Part shown: piece after piece, positions 25,854-35,237 of the stretch
How the letters are laid out: each line of letters opens with the position of its first letter
Position numbering within the stretch: the stretch's first letter is position 1
From: Nocardia sp. NBC_01503
Lineage (GTDB): Bacteria; Actinomycetota; Actinomycetes; Mycobacteriales; Mycobacteriaceae
Length of the DNA: 64,000 nt
Assembly (NCBI RefSeq): GCF_036327755.1
Contig: NZ_CP109596.1
Span: 6,200,001-6,264,000, forward strand
Direction of reading: 5' to 3'
Notes under the pieces: generated by a model
Told to the model about the DNA's origin: nothing
Database searches by the model: none
The model's input: the letters and a program-made list of their open reading frames with translations, nothing else
Program-made: the position numbers and the translations under genes

Positions 25854-27370
25854 TCGGCGCTCTCACGGTTGGCGGGTTCGGGTAGCGCGAGCGTGAGCAC
25901 ACCCATGGCCAGCGCCACCATCGCGATCGCGGTGAACATGGTGACGCTTCCGGCCAGGGTGTGCGCACGGAAGCACACCGCACTCAGCAGTGCCAGGCCC
26001 AGTGCGTTGCCGAGCTGCTCGATGGTCGGCACCATGCCCGAGGCCGCGTCCAGCTGCCGCTGTGCCAGGCCCGACAGCATGATCGGTTGCAGTGGCACAC
26101 AGAACATTCCGACGCACAGACCCGCCAGCAGCACCGGCCCGATCACCAGGGGCACCGAGACGACCCCGTCGGTCACCCGCAGATAGATCGCACCTGTCGC
26201 GACGCATACGCCGTATGCGGTAATGGCCGCGGCCAGCGTGCGAACTCCCCAGCGCCGCACCAGCATCGGGGAAGCCAGCGCACCGGCACAGGCGCCCACC
26301 GCGAAGGGGGTCATCAAAAGTCCCGTGCGCCAGGCGGAGAAGCCCAGTTCGTCCTGCAGGGTGATGGACACCGCGAAGACGAAGGCGGTGAACATGCCGA
26401 AGAACGCGGTCACCAGTGCGGATCCGATGGCGAAGCGGCGGTCGGCGAACAGATCGAACCGCACCAGCGGGCTGCGCCCGCGCCGTGCCTCGCGGCGCTG
26501 CTGGGCGACGAATACCGCCGCGCAACCGGCGGCCCCGGTGATCATCGCCAAAGGTATCGGCCGCCAGCCGTGCTGCTGGATGTCGGTGAGCGCGTACAGG
26601 AGTGCGAACAGGCTCACGGTGGACAGTAGCGCCCCCGCGGGATCGAGCCGCTCACGATGCTCCGGTCGGCCCAGACGCAGATACCGCAGTGCCAGCGCCA
26701 AGGCGACCAGTCCGAGCGGCAGGTTGATCAGGAACACCGAATGCCAGCCCAGCCCGAACAGATCGGCCATGACCAGCGCCCCGCCGAGGATGGGCCCCAG
26801 CATTCCGGCGAATCCGGCCACCGCGCCGTAGATGGCGAACACCTGCTGATGCCGGTCACGAGGGAAGGCGGCCGCGACGATGGCGATGGTCTGCGCGGTC
26901 ATTCCCGCGGCAGCACCGCCCTGTACGACCCGCGCCGCGACGAGTTCTCCCGCACTGCCGGACATTCCGCACCACCCCGAGGCCGCGGTGAACACCACCA
27001 CCGAGGTCAGGAACATGCTGCGCCGCCCAACCAGCTCGCCGATGCGGGCCGCCGTCAGCAGCGTGCACGCGAAGGCCAGCGAATACCCCGACACCACCAG
27101 CAGCTGTGCTTGGCGCGAAACCGCCAGATCCGCGGTGATACTCGGCAGGGCGGTGGTCACGATCGTGCCGTCGATCATCTGCATGAACACCGCGATCAAA
27201 CACCCCGCGAAGGAAAGCCACGCCCCCGTCGCTCCGCCCGTGCTCGCGTGCGAATCGATCGGACCGCCACCGGTATCGACGGCATCCCGCTCGCCGGCGA
27301 CGGACTTCTCGAAACTCTGCGGTGAGTCGATGGGGTCAGCATATCCGGAGCAAACGTCTCCGCGCCGCAC
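25850..27370 (-). CDS. MFS multidrug exporter, DHA2 (14-helix, EmrB/QacA) type
   Basis: About 506 aa. Signature phrases: MQMIDGTIVTTALPSI (helix 1, motif D1), RIGELVGRRSMFL (motif A), ARVVQGGAAAGM (motif B), and GPILGGAL (motif C of drug:H+ antiporters). Fourteen hydrophobic segments. Start uncertain: no ATG lies between a GTG at 27370 (chosen; gives about 50 hydrophilic residues first) and the first helix, and the frame stays open to 27562. Located beside two NRPS loci, it could export a product, but nothing proves it. Confidence 0.88.
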   Translation of the reverse strand: MRRGDVCSGYADPIDSPQSFEKSVAGERDAVDTGGGPIDSHASTGGATGAWLSFAGCLIAVFMQMIDGTIVTTALPSITADLAVSRQAQLLVVSGYSLAFACTLLTAARIGELVGRRSMFLTSVVVFTAASGWCGMSGSAGELVAARVVQGGAAAGMTAQTIAIVAAAFPRDRHQQVFAIYGAVAGFAGMLGPILGGALVMADLFGLGWHSVFLINLPLGLVALALALRYLRLGRPEHRERLDPAGALLSTVSLFALLYALTDIQQHGWRPIPLAMITGAAGCAAVFVAQQRREARRGRSPLVRFDLFADRRFAIGSALVTAFFGMFTAFVFAVSITLQDELGFSAWRTGLLMTPFAVGACAGALASPMLVRRWGVRTLAAAITAYGVCVATGAIYLRVTDGVVSVPLVIGPVLLAGLCVGMFCVPLQPIMLSGLAQRQLDAASGMVPTIEQLGNALGLALLSAVCFRAHTLAGSVTMFTAIAMVALAMGVLTLALPEPANRESAD

Positions 27371-27723
27371 CTCGGCAGTGCTGAGCTCGGTCCGTGGTGC
27401 TGATGCTCGCCGCTCACCATCCGGATGTCCTTGGCTCGCACTACAGCTCCGGATGCATCTTGAACCGGATCGGGCGGGTTGGTATGAGCAGCGGGATCGC
27501 GATCGTGCTGGCAGTCGTCCTCTGAAATGCCCGATGCGAAGCGTTGCCGATGGTATCGCCATGATCGGGCAATTCCATTGGTGGAGAAAAGGTTTGGGTG
27601 CAACTACGCATTTCGATGTGTTGTGGCCGTGCGGGCGGCGGTACCGAATTCAGCGAGTGGCTGTTATCGAAACGTAACCAATTCGGCTCTTGCGGGAAAA
27701 CTGTGACCCACCCCATACTCTCC
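27371..27723. other. Gap between MFS exporter and ribose operon
   Basis: Roughly 350 bp, less GC-rich toward its right end (27560-27720). Contains the promoters of the two divergent genes. I see no coding sequence that I can support; the MFS frame may extend into its left part. Confidence 0.4.
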
Positions 27724-27741
27724 AATCAACACGAGTTGATT
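27724..27741. promoter_or_regulatory. LacI-type operator upstream of the ribose operon
   Basis: AATCAAC-ACGA-GTTGATT: perfect 7-bp arms around a 4-bp centre containing CG, the usual layout of LacI-family sites. It lies 10 bp before the regulator start, so it would let the regulator repress its own gene and the downstream rbs genes until ribose is bound (inference). Confidence 0.65.
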
Positions 27742-27751
27742 CGAGGTTCAT

Positions 27752-28813
27752 ATGGTGACGCGGCGCGATGTGGCGCAGCTGGCGGGTACTTCGGACGCCA
27801 TGGTCAGTTACGTGCTCAACGGCGGTCCCCGCAAGGTCGCACCCGCGACTCGCGCCCGAATTGTCGCGGCCATCGAGGAATTGGGCTATCGGCCGAACGC
27901 GGTGGCCCGGTCGCTGAAGACGTCGCGGACCATGACGCTCGGGCTGGTGGTGCCGGACAATTCGAACCCCTTCTTCGCCGAGCTGGCCCGCGCCATCGAG
28001 GATGTCGCCTTCGACGCCGGCTACACCTTGTTGCTCGGCAATGCGATGGACGACGACACGCGAGAAGCCACCTACATCCGAATCCTGATCGACCGGCAGG
28101 TCGATGGGATGATCGTCGCGCCCGCACACGGGGCCAGTAGCTGGATCTCCGAGCTCTCCGGGACATCCGTCCCGCGCCTGATACTCGACCGCGAACTCGA
28201 ATTACCCGGCGCCACACACGTTTTGGTGGACAACGAAGGCGGCGCCTATCAGGCGACGAAACACCTCCTCGGCCATGGACTCGAGCGGATCGGCTGCATC
28301 GCGGGCCTACAGGGCATCCATCCGACCGTCGATCGAGTCGCGGGTTGGCGTCGCGCTCTCGCCGAATCCGGTCACAGCCGTGCGGACGGCATGGTCGTGC
28401 ACGCGGCCTTCGGCCGGGCGGACGGCTACCGTGCCGGGCGCGCGCTGCTCTCGGGTCCGGACCGTCCGGAAGCCCTGTTCGTTGCCAGCGACGAACAGGC
28501 GCTCGGTGTGCTGCGCGCCGCCGCCGAACTGGGTCTTCGTGTCCCACAGGACCTAGCGATCTGCGCTTTCGACGGGATCGAGGGCAGCGCCTACACCGTG
28601 CCCGCGCTCACTACGATGCGTCAGCCCTTCGAAGATCTGGGCCGCTCGGCGGTGGAGTGGCTGTTGGCCAAGATCGCCGATCCCGAGCTCGCGCCGAGCC
28701 GAATCACCCATGACACCACGCTGGTCGCGCGCGGATCCTGCGGTTGCCCCGATCCACCGGGTGGAGATTCGGCGATCGCGGACCAGTCGGCGCCATCGGT
28801 ACCGAGCGAATGA
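27752..28813 (+). CDS. rbsR: LacI family repressor of the ribose operon
   Basis: 353 aa. N-terminal helix-turn-helix: TRRDVAQLAGTSDAMVSYVLNG, with the hinge helix PNAVARSLKT. Then a periplasmic-binding-like sensor from TLGLVVPDNSNPFFAELARAIED, with the effector region IDRQVDGMIVAPA and CAFDGIEGSAYTVPALTTM. It is first in rbsR-K-D-B-A-C and its stop overlaps rbsK, so it is part of the operon it should control. Ribose (or ribose phosphate) as effector is inferred from the genes behind it. Confidence 0.9.
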   Translation: MVTRRDVAQLAGTSDAMVSYVLNGGPRKVAPATRARIVAAIEELGYRPNAVARSLKTSRTMTLGLVVPDNSNPFFAELARAIEDVAFDAGYTLLLGNAMDDDTREATYIRILIDRQVDGMIVAPAHGASSWISELSGTSVPRLILDRELELPGATHVLVDNEGGAYQATKHLLGHGLERIGCIAGLQGIHPTVDRVAGWRRALAESGHSRADGMVVHAAFGRADGYRAGRALLSGPDRPEALFVASDEQALGVLRAAAELGLRVPQDLAICAFDGIEGSAYTVPALTTMRQPFEDLGRSAVEWLLAKIADPELAPSRITHDTTLVARGSCGCPDPPGGDSAIADQSAPSVPSE

Positions 28814-29796
28814 ACCCGGGAGTGTTGTTGCGTAAACCGAAGGTAGTAGTCGTCGGCAGTATGAATATGGACCTATCGGTCCGCGTCGGGCGTTTGCCAC
28901 GGCCGGGCGAGACGGTCTCCGGCGGCGATCTGGAACGCGGAGCAGGCGGAAAAGGCGCCAACCAGGCGGTGGCCGCTCAATTGCTCGGTGCGCGAACGGC
29001 ATTGATCGGCCGGATCGGCGCGGACGAGTTCGGTGGCGAGCTACGCGGCGCGCTCCGGCGCGCCGGAGTCGACGACTCGGCGGTGACCGTGGACGACGGG
29101 GCCTCGGGCTCGGCGCTGGTTCTGGTCGACTCGGCGGGCGAGAATATGATCACGGTGTCGCCGGGCGCCAACGGAACATTCGTCCCCAGCGGACTCGATC
29201 AGCACGCCGATCGCATCGCGTCCGCGGATGCCCTGCTGCTCCAGCTCGAGGTGCCGACCGCGACCTGCCTTGCCGCCGCTCGAACGGCCCGGGCCGCGCA
29301 GGTGCTCGTCGTTCTCAACGCCGCGCCGCTGCCGCCCGATATCGGCCCCGAGCTGGTCGAATTGATCGCTTGCGCCGACATTCTGGTCGTCAACGAAGGT
29401 GAAGCCGTGAGTCTGCTCGATGCGGTATCGGGGTGCTCGGAGCGCGAGCCGATGGCTCTCGCGGTGGCGCTGCGCGCACTCGGACCGTCGGAGGTCGTCA
29501 TCACCCTCGGCGCGCGAGGCGCCGTTTACACCGATGCCGACGGCCGCAGCGCGGCTGTTCCGCCCTTCGCGGTCAACGCGATCGATGCTGTCGGAGCGGG
29601 CGATGTGTTCTGCGCGGCGCTGACCGTCGCGCGCGCATCCGGGTCGGCGGATCTCGGCGCGGCTGTCCGAAGAGCCTGTGCCGCAGGCGCTCTCGCCACC
29701 ATGCGGCGCGGGGCACAGTCCTCGGTGCCGGGCGCGGTCGAGGTCGATGCCTTTGTCTCGGAACAGAGTTCGCGGCGGAGCACCCATGCGTACTGA
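28810..29796 (+). CDS. rbsK: Ribokinase
   Basis: 328 aa from ATG 28810, overlapping the repressor stop (ATGA). PfkB fold: N-terminal GSMNMDLSVRVGRLPRPGETV, the GGKGANQA sugar-binding motif, and the C-terminal anion-hole motif NAIDAVGAGDVFCAAL with catalytic Asp. Converts ribose to ribose-5-phosphate in the cytoplasm with ATP. Its stop lies 11 bp inside rbsD. Confidence 0.93.
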   Translation: MNPGVLLRKPKVVVVGSMNMDLSVRVGRLPRPGETVSGGDLERGAGGKGANQAVAAQLLGARTALIGRIGADEFGGELRGALRRAGVDDSAVTVDDGASGSALVLVDSAGENMITVSPGANGTFVPSGLDQHADRIASADALLLQLEVPTATCLAAARTARAAQVLVVLNAAPLPPDIGPELVELIACADILVVNEGEAVSLLDAVSGCSEREPMALAVALRALGPSEVVITLGARGAVYTDADGRSAAVPPFAVNAIDAVGAGDVFCAALTVARASGSADLGAAVRRACAAGALATMRRGAQSSVPGAVEVDAFVSEQSSRRSTHAY

Positions 29797-30175
29797 CGGA
29801 CTCTGGCATCCGCGCCTCATGCAGATTGTGACCGGCCTGGGCCATACGGACCTCATCGTCATCGCCGATGCCGGGTTGCCGATCCCGGCCGGTGTCGAGC
29901 GGATCGATCTGCTCTGGCGGCGCGGCGAACCGGGATTCCTTCCGGTGTTGCGTGCCATCCTCGCCGACGGGGTGTTCGAACACGCCTGCTATGCAAGCGA
30001 ACTCGCCGATCCGGCAATTCTCGACGGCCTGGCGTCGGCGCTCGGGCAGATCCCGTCTTCGACGGTGTCGCATGCCGAGCTCAAGAATCGCACGGTCGAC
30101 GCGCGGGTGATCGTCCGCACCGGCGAAGCCACTCCCTACGCCAATGCCGTATTGCGCGCCGGCGTCGCGTTCTAG
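29786..30175 (+). CDS. rbsD: D-ribose pyranase RbsD
   Basis: 129 aa. Typical RbsD/FucU: MQIVTGLGHTDLIVIADAGLPIP (catalytic H of GHTD), then RIDL, and the C-terminal VIVRTGEATPYANAVLRAGV. It interconverts beta-pyranose and beta-furanose ribose, giving the form used by ribokinase. It begins inside the end of rbsK, an 11-bp overlap. Confidence 0.93.
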   Translation: MRTDGLWHPRLMQIVTGLGHTDLIVIADAGLPIPAGVERIDLLWRRGEPGFLPVLRAILADGVFEHACYASELADPAILDGLASALGQIPSSTVSHAELKNRTVDARVIVRTGEATPYANAVLRAGVAF

Positions 30176-30211
30176 CGCAACAGTTCCCGTAATAAGAGAG
30201 GTTCACCTGAA

Positions 30212-31168
30212 ATGCGAAGAAGCACAAGGACGGTACTCGCTGTCGTAGTCGCGGCGACCACGGCGGCGCTCAGCGCCTGTGGCACCGAGCAGACCGCGAC
30301 CAGCCCGGCCACCAACGCCAATGGCAAACCCACCGTTTGCCTGATCATGAAGTCGCTCGCCAACGAATACTTCCAGCAGATGCAGAAGGGCGCCAAGGAT
30401 CACGTCGACCAGCTCGGGACACTGGACCTGCGGACCGCGGGCATTCAGAACGAAACCGACGTCGATGGTCAGATCGCACTGGTCGACAAGTGCATCACCC
30501 AGCAGGTCCAGGGCATCGTCATCGCCCCGGCCGATTCGAAGGCGTTGGTGCAGTCGGTGGTCAAGGCGAGCAAGGCCGGGATCAAGGTGGTCAATATCGA
30601 TGTCGCACTCGATCCCGATGCCCTGAAGTCGGCCGGGGTCGACATCCCGCTGGTCGGTCCGGACAACCGGGCCGGCGCCAAGCAGGTCGGCGATGTACTG
30701 GCCAAGGCGGTGGGACCGAACGGCAAAGTGGTGATCCTGGAGGGCAATCCGGGCGCGGACAACGCGCTGCAGCGTAAGAACGGGTTCAACGACGCTGTCG
30801 CCGAATCGAAGCTGACCCTGCTCGATTCCAAGACCGCGCACTGGGAGACCGACGAAGCGCACACCGTATTCGGCAACATGCTGACCGCACACCCGGATAT
30901 CCAGGGCGTGCTGGCCTCCAATGACTCGATGGCGCTCGGTGTCATCAAGGTCATCCAGGAGCGTCACGCGGATATCAAGGTCGTCTCGATCGACAACATC
31001 CCGGCGGTCAAGACCTTCCTCCGGAACGGTCCGATGCTGGCCACCCTCGACCAGTACGGCTCCGAACAAGCGGGAGTCGGAATCGATGTCGCGATGAAGT
31101 TGATCGGCGGTCAGCCCGTCGCCGGTTGGGAGAAGACCAGGATGAACGTCGTCACCGCCGGGGCATGA
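30212..31168 (+). CDS. rbsB: Ribose ABC transporter substrate-binding lipoprotein
   Basis: 318 aa. Signal peptide with lipobox LSAC (Cys at about residue 24). Periplasmic-binding fold type 1: VCLIMKSLANEYFQQMQKGA, then CITQQVQGIVIAPADSKAL, NIDVALD and LASNDSMALGVIKV. Binds the sugar outside the membrane. 36 bp after rbsD; an intercistronic hairpin follows it, which may raise its mRNA over the rest of the operon. Confidence 0.93.
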   Translation: MRRSTRTVLAVVVAATTAALSACGTEQTATSPATNANGKPTVCLIMKSLANEYFQQMQKGAKDHVDQLGTLDLRTAGIQNETDVDGQIALVDKCITQQVQGIVIAPADSKALVQSVVKASKAGIKVVNIDVALDPDALKSAGVDIPLVGPDNRAGAKQVGDVLAKAVGPNGKVVILEGNPGADNALQRKNGFNDAVAESKLTLLDSKTAHWETDEAHTVFGNMLTAHPDIQGVLASNDSMALGVIKVIQERHADIKVVSIDNIPAVKTFLRNGPMLATLDQYGSEQAGVGIDVAMKLIGGQPVAGWEKTRMNVVTAGA

Positions 31169-31188
31169 GGGGCCCGACCTGAACGACG

Positions 31189-31225
31189 ACCGGGGTGGAG
31201 TCGGCGGAATCGACTCCACCCCGGT
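31189..31225. promoter_or_regulatory. Strong intercistronic hairpin between rbsB and rbsA
   Basis: ACCGGGGTGGAGTCG (31189-31203) pairs perfectly over 15 bp with 31211-31225 around a 7-nt loop, 20 bp after the rbsB stop. No U tract follows, so it is more likely a 3'-end stabiliser or partial terminator that raises binding-protein mRNA than a full stop. It lies 24 bp before rbsA. Confidence 0.7.
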
Positions 31226-31249
31226 ACATCCGAGATTACTGGGAGCACA

Positions 31250-32776
31250 ATGAACCCCGAACCCCGAGCCGGCACCCTCCTCGAGATCACCGGTTTGAGC
31301 AAACGTTATCCGGGCGTCACGGCACTGGACGGTGTCGATCTGAGCGTCACCGCCGGTGAGATACATGTGCTGATCGGTGAAAACGGAGCGGGCAAATCAA
31401 CGCTGGTGAAATGCCTTGCGGGCGTGGAGCGGCCGGACGCGGGCCGCATGGTTCTCGGCGGCGCCGACCATCGCCCCGCCAGCGCCGCGGATGCGTTGCA
31501 CGCCGGAATCCAGGTCGTACACCAGGAATTGGCGCTCATGCCCGCGCTGACGGTCGCGGAGAACCTCTTCCTCCAGCGCATGCCGCGCCGATTCGGCGTC
31601 GTCGATCGCCGTGCCATGCGGCGGCGTGCCGAAGGTTTGCTCGAACAGGTGGGTCTCGAGGTGTCGCCGGATACTCCGGTCGGCCGCCTCGGTATCGCAC
31701 AGATGCAGTTGGTCGAGATCGCCAAGGCGCTCTCCACCGAGTGCCGCCTGCTGATCATGGATGAGCCGACCGCGACACTCACTCCGCGGGAGACCGCGAC
31801 GCTGTTCAAGGTGATGCGGCGACTCAAGCACGAGGGTGTGGCGATCATCTTCATCTCGCACCATCTGGACGAGATCTTCGAGATCGGCGACCGAGTCACG
31901 GTGCTGCGCAACGGAACCAGCGTAGCCGCCCGCGAGATCGGCGATATCGACATCCCCGGTCTGGTCCGGATGATGGTCGGGCGCGATCTGGCCGCCGAGT
32001 ACCCGCCGGTGACCGCGCGGCCGACCGGGGACGAACTGCTCGGGGTGCGCGATCTGAGGGTGACCGCGCGGGCGCCGTCGGTCTCGTTCAGCGTGCGCGC
32101 GGGCGAGGTGGTCGGCGTCGCGGGACTCGTCGGTTCCGGACGCACCGAGGCGATGCGCGCGATCTTCGGCGCGGACCGTCCTGCCGCCGGAACCGTCTCG
32201 GTGCGTGGCGAACCCGCGCACATCAAGAACCCGCGGGACGCGGTTCGCCACGGCATCAGCCTGCTCACCGAAGATCGCAAATCCCAGGGTTTGGTGCTCG
32301 ATCTGTCGATCGCGGCCAACCTGAGTCTGGCCGGCCTGGACCGCGTCAGTCGTACCGGACTGTTGCGCCGTCGAGCCGAAATAGCTTCGGCCCGTGAACT
32401 TTCCAGCAGGCTGCGGATCAAGGCGAGCGGCCCCGAACAGTCCGTTCGGTCACTCTCCGGCGGCAATCAGCAGAAGGTCGTGCTCGGGCGCTGGCTGGCC
32501 GCCGATGCGGACCTGCTGATCGTCGACGAGCCGACGCGTGGCATCGACGTCGGCGCTCGCTACGAGATACACCAACTTCTGCTCGATCTGGCCACCGTGG
32601 GCAAAGGGGTGCTTGTGGTTTCGTCGGATCTGTCCGAACTCACCGGCATCTGCGATCGCATTCTGGTCTTCTCGGCGGGCCGGATCACCGGGGAGGTCGC
32701 CCGTGCGGACTTCGACGCCGAGCACATCCTCAACCTCGCCTACTCCGGCTATTTGAAGAACGGTAGTGCAGCATGA
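31250..32776 (+). CDS. rbsA: Ribose ABC transporter ATP-binding protein (two ABC domains)
   Basis: 508 aa. First nucleotide-binding domain: GENGAGKSTLVKCLAG, LGIAQMQLVEIAKALS, LLIMDEPTATL. Second domain about residues 255-500, with the degenerate Walker A GLVGSGRTEAMRAIF and an intact signature LSGGNQQKVVLGRWL plus LLIVDEPTRGID. This duplicated layout is diagnostic for the CUT2 ribose/xylose class. Its stop overlaps the permease start by 4 bp. Confidence 0.94.
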   Translation: MNPEPRAGTLLEITGLSKRYPGVTALDGVDLSVTAGEIHVLIGENGAGKSTLVKCLAGVERPDAGRMVLGGADHRPASAADALHAGIQVVHQELALMPALTVAENLFLQRMPRRFGVVDRRAMRRRAEGLLEQVGLEVSPDTPVGRLGIAQMQLVEIAKALSTECRLLIMDEPTATLTPRETATLFKVMRRLKHEGVAIIFISHHLDEIFEIGDRVTVLRNGTSVAAREIGDIDIPGLVRMMVGRDLAAEYPPVTARPTGDELLGVRDLRVTARAPSVSFSVRAGEVVGVAGLVGSGRTEAMRAIFGADRPAAGTVSVRGEPAHIKNPRDAVRHGISLLTEDRKSQGLVLDLSIAANLSLAGLDRVSRTGLLRRRAEIASARELSSRLRIKASGPEQSVRSLSGGNQQKVVLGRWLAADADLLIVDEPTRGIDVGARYEIHQLLLDLATVGKGVLVVSSDLSELTGICDRILVFSAGRITGEVARADFDAEHILNLAYSGYLKNGSAA

Positions 32777-33792
32777 CTTCTCTCAGCACCGCACGAACCA
32801 ACACTCGTGCCGCCAAAGTGCTGAGCCAGGTGCTCGGCGAGGCCGGCATCGGCGTGGCCTTGGTGGCATTGGCGGCGTTCTTCTTGGCTGCCGCACCGCA
32901 TTTCGCGACGACCGGCAATTTCCGCGACATCATGACCCAGATCACGCTGAATACCATGCTGGCGGTCGGCATGACCTTCGTGATCCTGGTGGGCGGCATC
33001 GATCTGTCCGTGGGTTCGGTCATCGCCCTGTGTGCCGTGGTGGCAGGCAAGGCGATGGAGAACGGTGGCTCCTCGGCGCTTCCGTTCGCCATCGGCCTCA
33101 GCGTGCTCATCGGTGCGATCTGTGGTCTCATCAGCGGTTTCGTCACCGAACGCTGGCGGGTGCCCTCGTTCATCGTCACGCTCGGCATGCTCTATGTCGC
33201 GCGCGGCGCCGCCGAGCAGTACACCGATGCCCGCACGATCTACAACCTGCCCGCGGCGTTGACGAGCTTCGGCACCGCGACCGTGGTGGGCATCCCCGCG
33301 GTATTCGCGGTGGCGCTGTCGATGGTGGCGGTGGCCTGGTTCGTGCTGTCGCGCACTGTTTTCGGGCGACTGGTCTATGCGACGGGCAACAACGAAGAGG
33401 CGGTGCGGCTTTCGGGGCACCGGACCAATCTGATCAAGATCGTGTGTTTCGTGATCGGCGGGTTGTGCGTCGGTCTGGCCGCCGTGATCTATATGGCTCG
33501 GCTCGGTGTCGCCAGCCCGATCCTGGGCCAGGGCTATGAACTCAATGCCATCGCCGCGGTGGTGATCGGGGGCGCGAGCCTGTCCGGGGGCCGTGGCTCG
33601 GTGATCGGCACCCTGCTGGGCGCCTGCCTGCTCGGAGTTTTGACCAACGGCCTACTGCTGATGGGGGTCTCGGACTTCCAGCGCACGATGGTGACCGGAA
33701 CCGTCATCATCATCGCGGTCATTCTCGACGCGTATCGCAAACAACTGATGACCCGGCTCTCGGGTGCCGCCGAGAGCCGACTACTGCCGTGA
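32773..33792 (+). CDS. rbsC: Ribose ABC transporter permease
   Basis: 339 aa, 8-10 transmembrane segments. CUT2 permease phrases: MLAVGMTFVILVGGIDLSVGSV, GRLVYATGNNEEAVRLSG, and the coupling-loop region NAIAAVVIGGASLSGGRGSV. Translationally coupled to rbsA. Last gene of the ribose operon; 5 bp after its stop the xyl palindrome begins. Confidence 0.94.
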   Translation: MTSLSTARTNTRAAKVLSQVLGEAGIGVALVALAAFFLAAAPHFATTGNFRDIMTQITLNTMLAVGMTFVILVGGIDLSVGSVIALCAVVAGKAMENGGSSALPFAIGLSVLIGAICGLISGFVTERWRVPSFIVTLGMLYVARGAAEQYTDARTIYNLPAALTSFGTATVVGIPAVFAVALSMVAVAWFVLSRTVFGRLVYATGNNEEAVRLSGHRTNLIKIVCFVIGGLCVGLAAVIYMARLGVASPILGQGYELNAIAAVVIGGASLSGGRGSVIGTLLGACLLGVLTNGLLLMGVSDFQRTMVTGTVIIIAVILDAYRKQLMTRLSGAAESRLLP

Positions 33793-33797
33793 CAAAG

Positions 33798-33822
33798 AAA
33801 TATGTTGTTGTACAACATATTT
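33798..33822. promoter_or_regulatory. 25-bp perfect palindrome, probable xylose-repressor operator
   Basis: AAATATGTTGT and its exact complement ACAACATATTT flank TGT. It is the most AT-rich spot of the neighbourhood and lies 83 bp upstream of xylA. ROK-family xylose repressors bind long AT-rich palindromes before xyl genes (family knowledge), and a ROK gene is the next gene after xylA; the match is inferred. Confidence 0.75.
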
Positions 33823-33905
33823 GGCTGTCCCTCGAGAATTGGGTAGCGGTGGTGAGTAGGCTGCCGAGTACTAAGTTCAATGCCTGAACAAAGTCGAGGT
33901 TCATC

Positions 33906-35087
33906 ATGGTGACGCCAACGCCCGCGGATAAGTTCTCGTTCGGATTGTGGACGGTGGGGTGGCGGGGGAGGGACCCGTTCGGGGACGCCACCCGGCCGGA
34001 ATTGGACGCGGTGCGGGCGGTGCACCGGCTCGCGGAGTTGGGGGCCTACGGCCTCAGCTTCCATGACGACGATCTGTTCCCGTTCGGCGCCGCGACCGCC
34101 GAACGGCAGCGGCGGATCGATCGGCTGCGCCAGGCGCTGGCCGAGACCGGAATGGTGGTGCCGATGGTGACCACGAATCTGTTCACCCATCCGGTGTTCA
34201 AGGACGGCGGTTTCACCAGCAACGATCGGGGTGTGCGCCGGTTCGCGCTGCGTAAGGTGTTGCGGAATGTGGAGTTGGCGGCCGAAGTCGGCGCGCGCAC
34301 CTATGTGCTGTGGGGCGGGCGCGAGGGCGCGGAGTACGACAGTGCCAAGGATGTGCGCGCGGCACTGGACCGCTATCGCGAAAGCGTGAACCTGCTCACC
34401 GAATTCGTGCGTGACCGCGGCTACGACCTGCGCTTCGCGCTCGAGCCGAAACCCAACGAGCCACGCGGGGACATCCTGTTGCCGACTGTCGGGCACGCGC
34501 TGGCGTTCATCGCCACCCTCGAGCATTCGGAGCTGGTCGGGGTCAATCCCGAAGTGGGACACGAGCAGATGGCGGGATTGAACTTCGCGCACGGTATCGC
34601 GCAGGCGCTGTGGCAGGGCAAGCTGTTCCACATCGATCTGAACGGCCAGCGCGGCATCAAATACGACCAGGACCTGGTGTTCGGGCACGGCGATCTGATG
34701 AACGCGTTCAGCCTGGTCGACCTGCTGGAAAACGGCGGCCCGGACGGGACGCCCGCCTACGACGGCCCGCGGCACTTCGATTACAAGCCCTCACGGACCG
34801 AGGACCTTGCGGGCGTATGGGATTCGGCCGCCGCGAATATGCGCACCTATCTGCTGCTGAAGGAACGCGCCCGGGCCTTCCGCGCGGATCCCGAAGTGCT
34901 GCGGGCACTGTCGACGGCCGGGGTCGCCGACCTGCGTACCCCGACGCTGACCCCGGGCGAGGGATACTCGGACCTGCTGGACGATCCCGAGTCGGCGGAT
35001 TTCGATCCGGACCGGGCCGGCGAACGCGGGTACGGGTTCGTCCGGTTGAACCAGCTGGCGCTGGAACATCTGCTCGGCGCGCGGTGA
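33906..35087 (+). CDS. xylA: Xylose isomerase
   Basis: 393 aa, the class I length of actinobacteria. Catalytic and metal residues: FHDDDLFPF (His54-type), VLWGGREGAEY, ALEPKPNEPRGD (Glu and Lys for metal 1), NPEVGHEQM, LFHIDLNGQ and HFDYKP. Converts xylose to xylulose with Mg/Mn/Co. The start follows a weak ribosome site at 33906. Xylulokinase (xylB), its usual partner, is absent from this locus. Confidence 0.95.
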   Translation: MVTPTPADKFSFGLWTVGWRGRDPFGDATRPELDAVRAVHRLAELGAYGLSFHDDDLFPFGAATAERQRRIDRLRQALAETGMVVPMVTTNLFTHPVFKDGGFTSNDRGVRRFALRKVLRNVELAAEVGARTYVLWGGREGAEYDSAKDVRAALDRYRESVNLLTEFVRDRGYDLRFALEPKPNEPRGDILLPTVGHALAFIATLEHSELVGVNPEVGHEQMAGLNFAHGIAQALWQGKLFHIDLNGQRGIKYDQDLVFGHGDLMNAFSLVDLLENGGPDGTPAYDGPRHFDYKPSRTEDLAGVWDSAAANMRTYLLLKERARAFRADPEVLRALSTAGVADLRTPTLTPGEGYSDLLDDPESADFDPDRAGERGYGFVRLNQLALEHLLGAR

Positions 35088-35237
35088 TCGGATGACGCTG
35101 GTGGTCGCCGGGGTGCTGGACGGCGGCGCCGAGATGCCCGCACGGCCCCCGTCATCGCGGACGTGCCGTTACGAGTCGCCGACGACGGGCGCGGTCCGGG
35201 AGCGCTGCCGGGCCGCCCGATCGAAGTATCCCGAGCG

